Source: Microplitis mediator (Eukaryota > Arthropoda > Insecta > Hymenoptera > Braconidae). Taken from it: a stretch of 64,000 nucleotides of DNA. The translations under genes and the position numbers were made by a program. How positions within the stretch are numbered: position 1 is the stretch's first letter; each line of letters opens with the position of its first letter. The notes under the pieces were generated by a model. It saw only the letters and a list, made by a program, of their open reading frames with translations, did not search any database and was not told the origin of the DNA. The stretch covers positions 15,365,153 to 15,429,152 of the forward strand of contig NC_079978.1 of the NCBI RefSeq assembly GCF_029852145.1. Reading direction: 5' to 3'. This document shows positions 60,888 to 64,000 of this stretch, piece by piece.

Positions 60888-61196
60888 TCTTGCTGTGCCT
60901 TCATGATTATGGTAGCTAGAAATCTCTAAAAATTTTAAGGAGTAGCTACTATCATACGGATAAAGTCTACTGAGTTTCAATTTTTCTGAACAATTACTTC
61001 GACCGGAATAAAAAATTAATTGTTAAATGCCAAAAACCCTGTGTTATTCAAACGGAAACTTTACATCGCTGTGCGGCACGGGTTAAAATTGAGATAGAGA
61101 CCTGAAACTTTGAGAATATTTTTTTTTATTTATTTCGAACCACATTAGCCTCTGGGAGCATAAAAATTCGAAAATGTCCAGAATAAGGACCACCCT

Positions 61197-61287
61197 AATA
61201 CATTTATCATTATTAGAGTGTTTTAAAAAAAAAAAGGAATTTTTCTTTGATATTAAAAAATAGAAAGTATACCTAAAAATAAAAATT
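61197..61287. other. Junction between foldback element and Penelope-like element
   Basis: TTAGAGTGTTTTAAAAAAAA at about 61213 looks like the start of another G(G/A)GTG-type element, cut short where the Penelope coding sequence begins. Confidence 0.4.
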
Positions 61288-62889
61288 TTGGTACTAATTC
61301 GAGCTCTTAATAATAATATTGAGGATACGACAACCTATAAGAAGAAACACAAAGATCCAACTTCGAAATTCCAAAAAATGGCTAATGAAATGGCGACCAT
61401 GTTAAGTTTGAATTCAATTATTGATGAAGATTCACTTAAAAGATTCAAGATCTATAATGCAGTGACACCTAGACTTTATGGGCTGAGAAAAACACATAAG
61501 ATTGGTTGCGTTTTAAGACCGGTAGTTAGTTGCATAGGAGCACCCAGTTATAATCTTGCCAAACTATTACATAAGATCTTGTTACCTGTCATTAAGACTT
61601 TCAGTTTTAGGATAAAGAACTCATTTGAATTTGTTGAACTTATTAAACCAATTGTTCTACCAGCCGACTATGTTTTAATATCTTTAGATGTGGTATCTTT
61701 ATTTACCAACATACCCAAAGCATTAGTGTTACAAATTATTGATGAAGAATGGAACAATTGGTCAAGATTGATGAGATTAAAAGACAAAGAATTACTTTTG
61801 AAGTTGGTTAATTTCTGTTTTGACTCAAGCTATTTTTCGTTTAATGGTCAACTATACCAACAATGTGACGGAACCAGCATGGGTAACCCTGCGAGTCCCG
61901 ACCTAGCCGATATTGTAATGAACTATATTTTTAGATCAGTCATAAATCATGTAAGTTACCATTTACCCTTAGTGAAATTATATGTAGATGACAGTGTGAT
62001 GAGTGTCCCAAAAGGAGAAGTTAACAATCTTCTATCCATGTTCAATAACGTCAACCCTAGAATCAAATTCACCATAGAGGTAGAAAATGATTGTACTATC
62101 AACTTCTTAGATGTAAAGATTTATAGATTACCTAATGGATCTTTAAAAACTGACTGGTATCGGAAAACTATTAACTCGGGTAGACTAATAAATTATGAGT
62201 CAAACCATCCAATGTCTCAAAAACTGGGAATGATTAACGGTATGGTAAATAGAGCTCTAAAATTGAGCCATGAAGATTTCCATGCGAAAAATAAAGAAAT
62301 CATCGCCAATATACTCATAGAAAATAATTACCCAAAGACATTAATTGATAGAGTTCTTAACAATTACTGGAATAGTACTGACAACATAAAAAATAGAAAC
62401 CCTTTGATTCGATACTACAAGTTTCCTTTTATAAAAGATATTTCGTATAAAATTGATAAATTTGCAAGAGAAAGATATGGCAAGTTAGCGTTTTATAATT
62501 TAAAAACAGTTAACTCAGTTTACTCTAAACTGAAGGATAAAATTCCAATGCTAGAACAATCAAACCTAATATATAAAATACCTTGTTCTTGTGACAGGTC
62601 ATATATTGGGCAAACAAAACAAAAATTAAAAGATAGAATTAAACAACATCAATACGATTGCAGGAATTTGAATATTTTAAAAACGAATAAAACTGCGCTT
62701 GCTACCCATCATTTTGACACTGGTCACAATTTCAAGTTTGCAGATACATTAATTTTAGATCGAGAATCAAATCTTCCAAAAAGGTGTTTAAGCGAGATGG
62801 TTTTCATAAGGACTAATAAAACAGTGAATCCAAGATCAGATACTCAGAAATTAAGTTCAATATATAATGACATCTTAGAGATCACGTAA
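61288..62889 (+). CDS. Penelope-like element: reverse transcriptase + GIY-YIG endonuclease, 5'-truncated
   Basis: 533 codons without a stop. The element's single protein copies its RNA (RT) and cuts target DNA (GIY-YIG). RT motifs: YGLRKTHK, LRPVVSCIGAPSYNLAK, ISLDVVSLFTNIPK (motif A), GTSMGNPASPDLAD (motif B), KLYVDDSVMS (motif C, catalytic DD), then NFLDVKIYR. C-terminal endonuclease: IYKIPCSCDRSYIGQTKQKL, HQYDC, ATHHFDTGH and LSEMVFI, with the Tyr, Arg and Glu positions present. Family proteins usually run 700-850 residues, so the N-terminal third is missing; the frame simply starts in element sequence at about 61290. No start codon is therefore reliable. Unbroken frame suggests a fairly recent, probably immobile copy. 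Confidence 0.9.
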   Translation: MVLIRALNNNIEDTTTYKKKHKDPTSKFQKMANEMATMLSLNSIIDEDSLKRFKIYNAVTPRLYGLRKTHKIGCVLRPVVSCIGAPSYNLAKLLHKILLPVIKTFSFRIKNSFEFVELIKPIVLPADYVLISLDVVSLFTNIPKALVLQIIDEEWNNWSRLMRLKDKELLLKLVNFCFDSSYFSFNGQLYQQCDGTSMGNPASPDLADIVMNYIFRSVINHVSYHLPLVKLYVDDSVMSVPKGEVNNLLSMFNNVNPRIKFTIEVENDCTINFLDVKIYRLPNGSLKTDWYRKTINSGRLINYESNHPMSQKLGMINGMVNRALKLSHEDFHAKNKEIIANILIENNYPKTLIDRVLNNYWNSTDNIKNRNPLIRYYKFPFIKDISYKIDKFARERYGKLAFYNLKTVNSVYSKLKDKIPMLEQSNLIYKIPCSCDRSYIGQTKQKLKDRIKQHQYDCRNLNILKTNKTALATHHFDTGHNFKFADTLILDRESNLPKRCLSEMVFIRTNKTVNPRSDTQKLSSIYNDILEIT

Positions 62890-63286
62890 CTGATGCAGTT
62901 GTTAATAATTTCCATCTATCGTGATTCTCACAATTGTTAATGTACTAATTTACAATAAGTTAATGTAATAATTTACTGTAATGATTTTTTAAATTTAAAT
63001 GTAATAATTTGCGACCAAATTGGTCATAAGTACCAATCAATGTAACAATATTTAAAGTTGAATATTATCAATGGGTAAAACAGTGAGACTAAACAGCTGA
63101 TGGAAAGCTTAGCACGTTTAGTTAACTGTTAAACTCCAGATAATAAAACACGCTACACAGAAATAAAAAGAAAAGTTTGAACTGTATTGTAATTAGCTGA
63201 ACTAAACTATAAATATTGAGAGTTTTAAATAATTTACCAATTATATAAAAGTCTCGATGTTATTAAAAAACTTTCATGTATGTACA
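62890..63286 (+). other. Penelope-like element 3' region
   Basis: Noncoding tail with TTAATGTACTAATTTAC / TTAATGTAATAATTTAC short repeats (62938-62985). I looked for a hammerhead ribozyme (CTGANGA plus GAAA), which some Penelope-like elements carry, and saw no complete one. The 3' end is not fixed. Confidence 0.5.
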
Positions 63287-63288
63287 TA

Positions 63289-64000
63289 CAGGGTGTCCCA
63301 AAAGTTCCGCCCCAAATTGTAAGGCCGGATAGAGGACGAAATTCTGGGACGAAAAGTCCTCTGCCGTTTTTTCACCTGACGAACAGGTAAATTGATATTA
63401 ATTAAAAAAGGTAGCCAATCAGAAAAGAGCATCAGCGCAAACCAGTAAAGTGGGGTGAACAGTCTGGGGGAAGCTTCAACGCGTGAGCGCTCGGCTGTCG
63501 TTCAGCGGCTTTCACAACGCGAGATGCACGCGAATGGAATTTTTAATTATTTAATTTTGGATCTCTTCGCAAAAATCGAGACCTGCAAAGAAAACTAATT
63601 TTTATTTTGTTATTAACTGATCAACGGTCAGCTGACTGCTACCGGTTCAAAAAATAACAACGGAATTTTTAAAAAAAATCTAGTTTCGCAATTATTGAAA
63701 AAAAATTATTTCGCACTTATCAACTGACTGGCAGTCAGCTGACTGCCAACAGTTTCAAGAAAAACTGAGAATTTCAAAAAAATAAAAATTCAGTCCCGCA
63801 AAAAAAAAAAAATTATTTTTCTCTTATCAACTGACTGACAGTCAGCTGACTGCCGACAGTTTCGAAAGAAACTGAGAATTTAAAAAAAGTAAAAGTTCAG
63901 TCCCGCAAAAGAAAAAAATTATTTTTCTCTTATCAACTGACTGACAGTCAGCTGACTGCCGACAGTTTCGAAAGAAACTGAGAATTTAAAAAAAGTAAAA
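63289..64000 (+). mobile_element. Mariner-type terminus followed by repeats, cut by window end
   Basis: TA then CAGGGTGTCCCAAAAGTTCC at 63289 is the classic form of a mariner-like terminal inverted repeat. No transposase frame is visible in the 700 bp that remain. The other end is beyond the window. Confidence 0.6.
63610..64000 (+). repeat. Tandem repeat, about 106 bp unit
   Basis: TCAACTGACTG starts at 63720, 63827 and 63933, with a more diverged copy near 63617. Each unit contains the palindrome CTGACTGACAGTCAG followed by CTGACTGCCGACAGTTTCGA. The last two copies are nearly identical. It continues past the window. Confidence 0.88.

Larger units (their letters stand above)
58727..61195. 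mobile_element. Foldback element with GGGTGGTCC ends, 2.5 kb
   Basis: Left end (TA at 58725-58726, then GCGTAGTCCTTATTTTGGAC) pairs with the right end GTCCAGAATAAGGACCACCC at 61195 followed by TA. Arms pair over about 700 bp, with inner arms containing TTCCCTTAAAGTTTAAGC and its complement near 59370 and 59820. The right arm is lengthened by a separate insertion (60091-60887). The AT-rich centre at 59430-59790 has no frame. Confidence 0.85.

Noticed and set aside
60665..60919. 84-codon frame
   Set aside because: It lies wholly within and across the end of a noncoding insertion in a foldback arm.
62890..63290. Hammerhead ribozyme after the Penelope-like element
   Set aside because: CTGATG occurs near 62890 and 63098 but not the full CTGANGA plus GAAA arrangement with closing stems.

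Overview
This is eukaryotic, very AT-rich DNA. The mix of repeats (R1-clade LINE, BEL/Pao LTR element, Penelope-like element, MULE with a FLYWCH finger, pogo, many TA-flanked foldback elements) fits an arthropod, most likely an insect. That is inference from repeat content, because no diagnostic host gene is present. I found no rRNA, tRNA or CRISPR and no intact host gene. Almost everything that can be named is a transposable element or a broken coding remnant.

Layout. 0-5 kb: the end of an LTR (minus strand) inserted in a gag-like pseudogene, then a Ulp1/C48 cysteine-protease remnant, also minus. 5-8 kb: a 1 kb foldback element ending in a (TA)n run, and a 261 bp inverted-repeat element. 7.9-9.7 kb: a minus-strand three-exon gene whose two introns join in phase, with a long Ala/Thr tract and two in-frame stops. 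10-12.4 kb: dispersed repeats and a promoter-like CCAAT/CRE/TATA cluster. 12.4-17.3 kb: an R1-clade LINE whose reverse transcriptase core is deleted. 17.3-18 kb: the C-terminal part of a pogo-family transposase.

18.4-35.4 kb is one nested stack. The outer unit is a MULE DNA transposon of about 3.0 kb (terminal repeats 18396 and 35372, 8 bp target duplication AATAAACT) carrying a decayed FLYWCH/MULE transposase. Into it went a 2336 bp solo LTR, a 10.5 kb BEL/Pao element and a 1050 bp solo LTR, each with its own target duplication. The BEL copy was then hit twice: a 903 bp TTAA-type element in its 5' LTR and a 2.2 kb LTR-like insert in its reverse transcriptase, just before the catalytic YIDD.

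35.6-47 kb holds two cut-and-paste transposons with terminal inverted repeats of about 550-590 bp and pseudogenised transposases of families I recognise by sequence but cannot assign to a named superfamily, with foldback elements between them. 47-61 kb is mostly foldback and palindromic elements inserted in one another, two long (TA)n or tandem tracts, a candidate solo LTR and two small exon-like remnants. 61.3-62.9 kb has a 5'-truncated Penelope-like element with an unbroken reverse transcriptase plus GIY-YIG frame, the best-preserved coding sequence in the window. The window ends in a mariner-type terminus and a 106 bp tandem repeat.

The genes do not form a pathway; the biology is the order of insertion and decay. 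The most informative points are the fully resolved nested stack, the recurring TA-G(G/A)GTG foldback terminus on several different element bodies, minisatellites inside three separate LTRs, and the unrecognised spliced gene at 7.9-9.7 kb.
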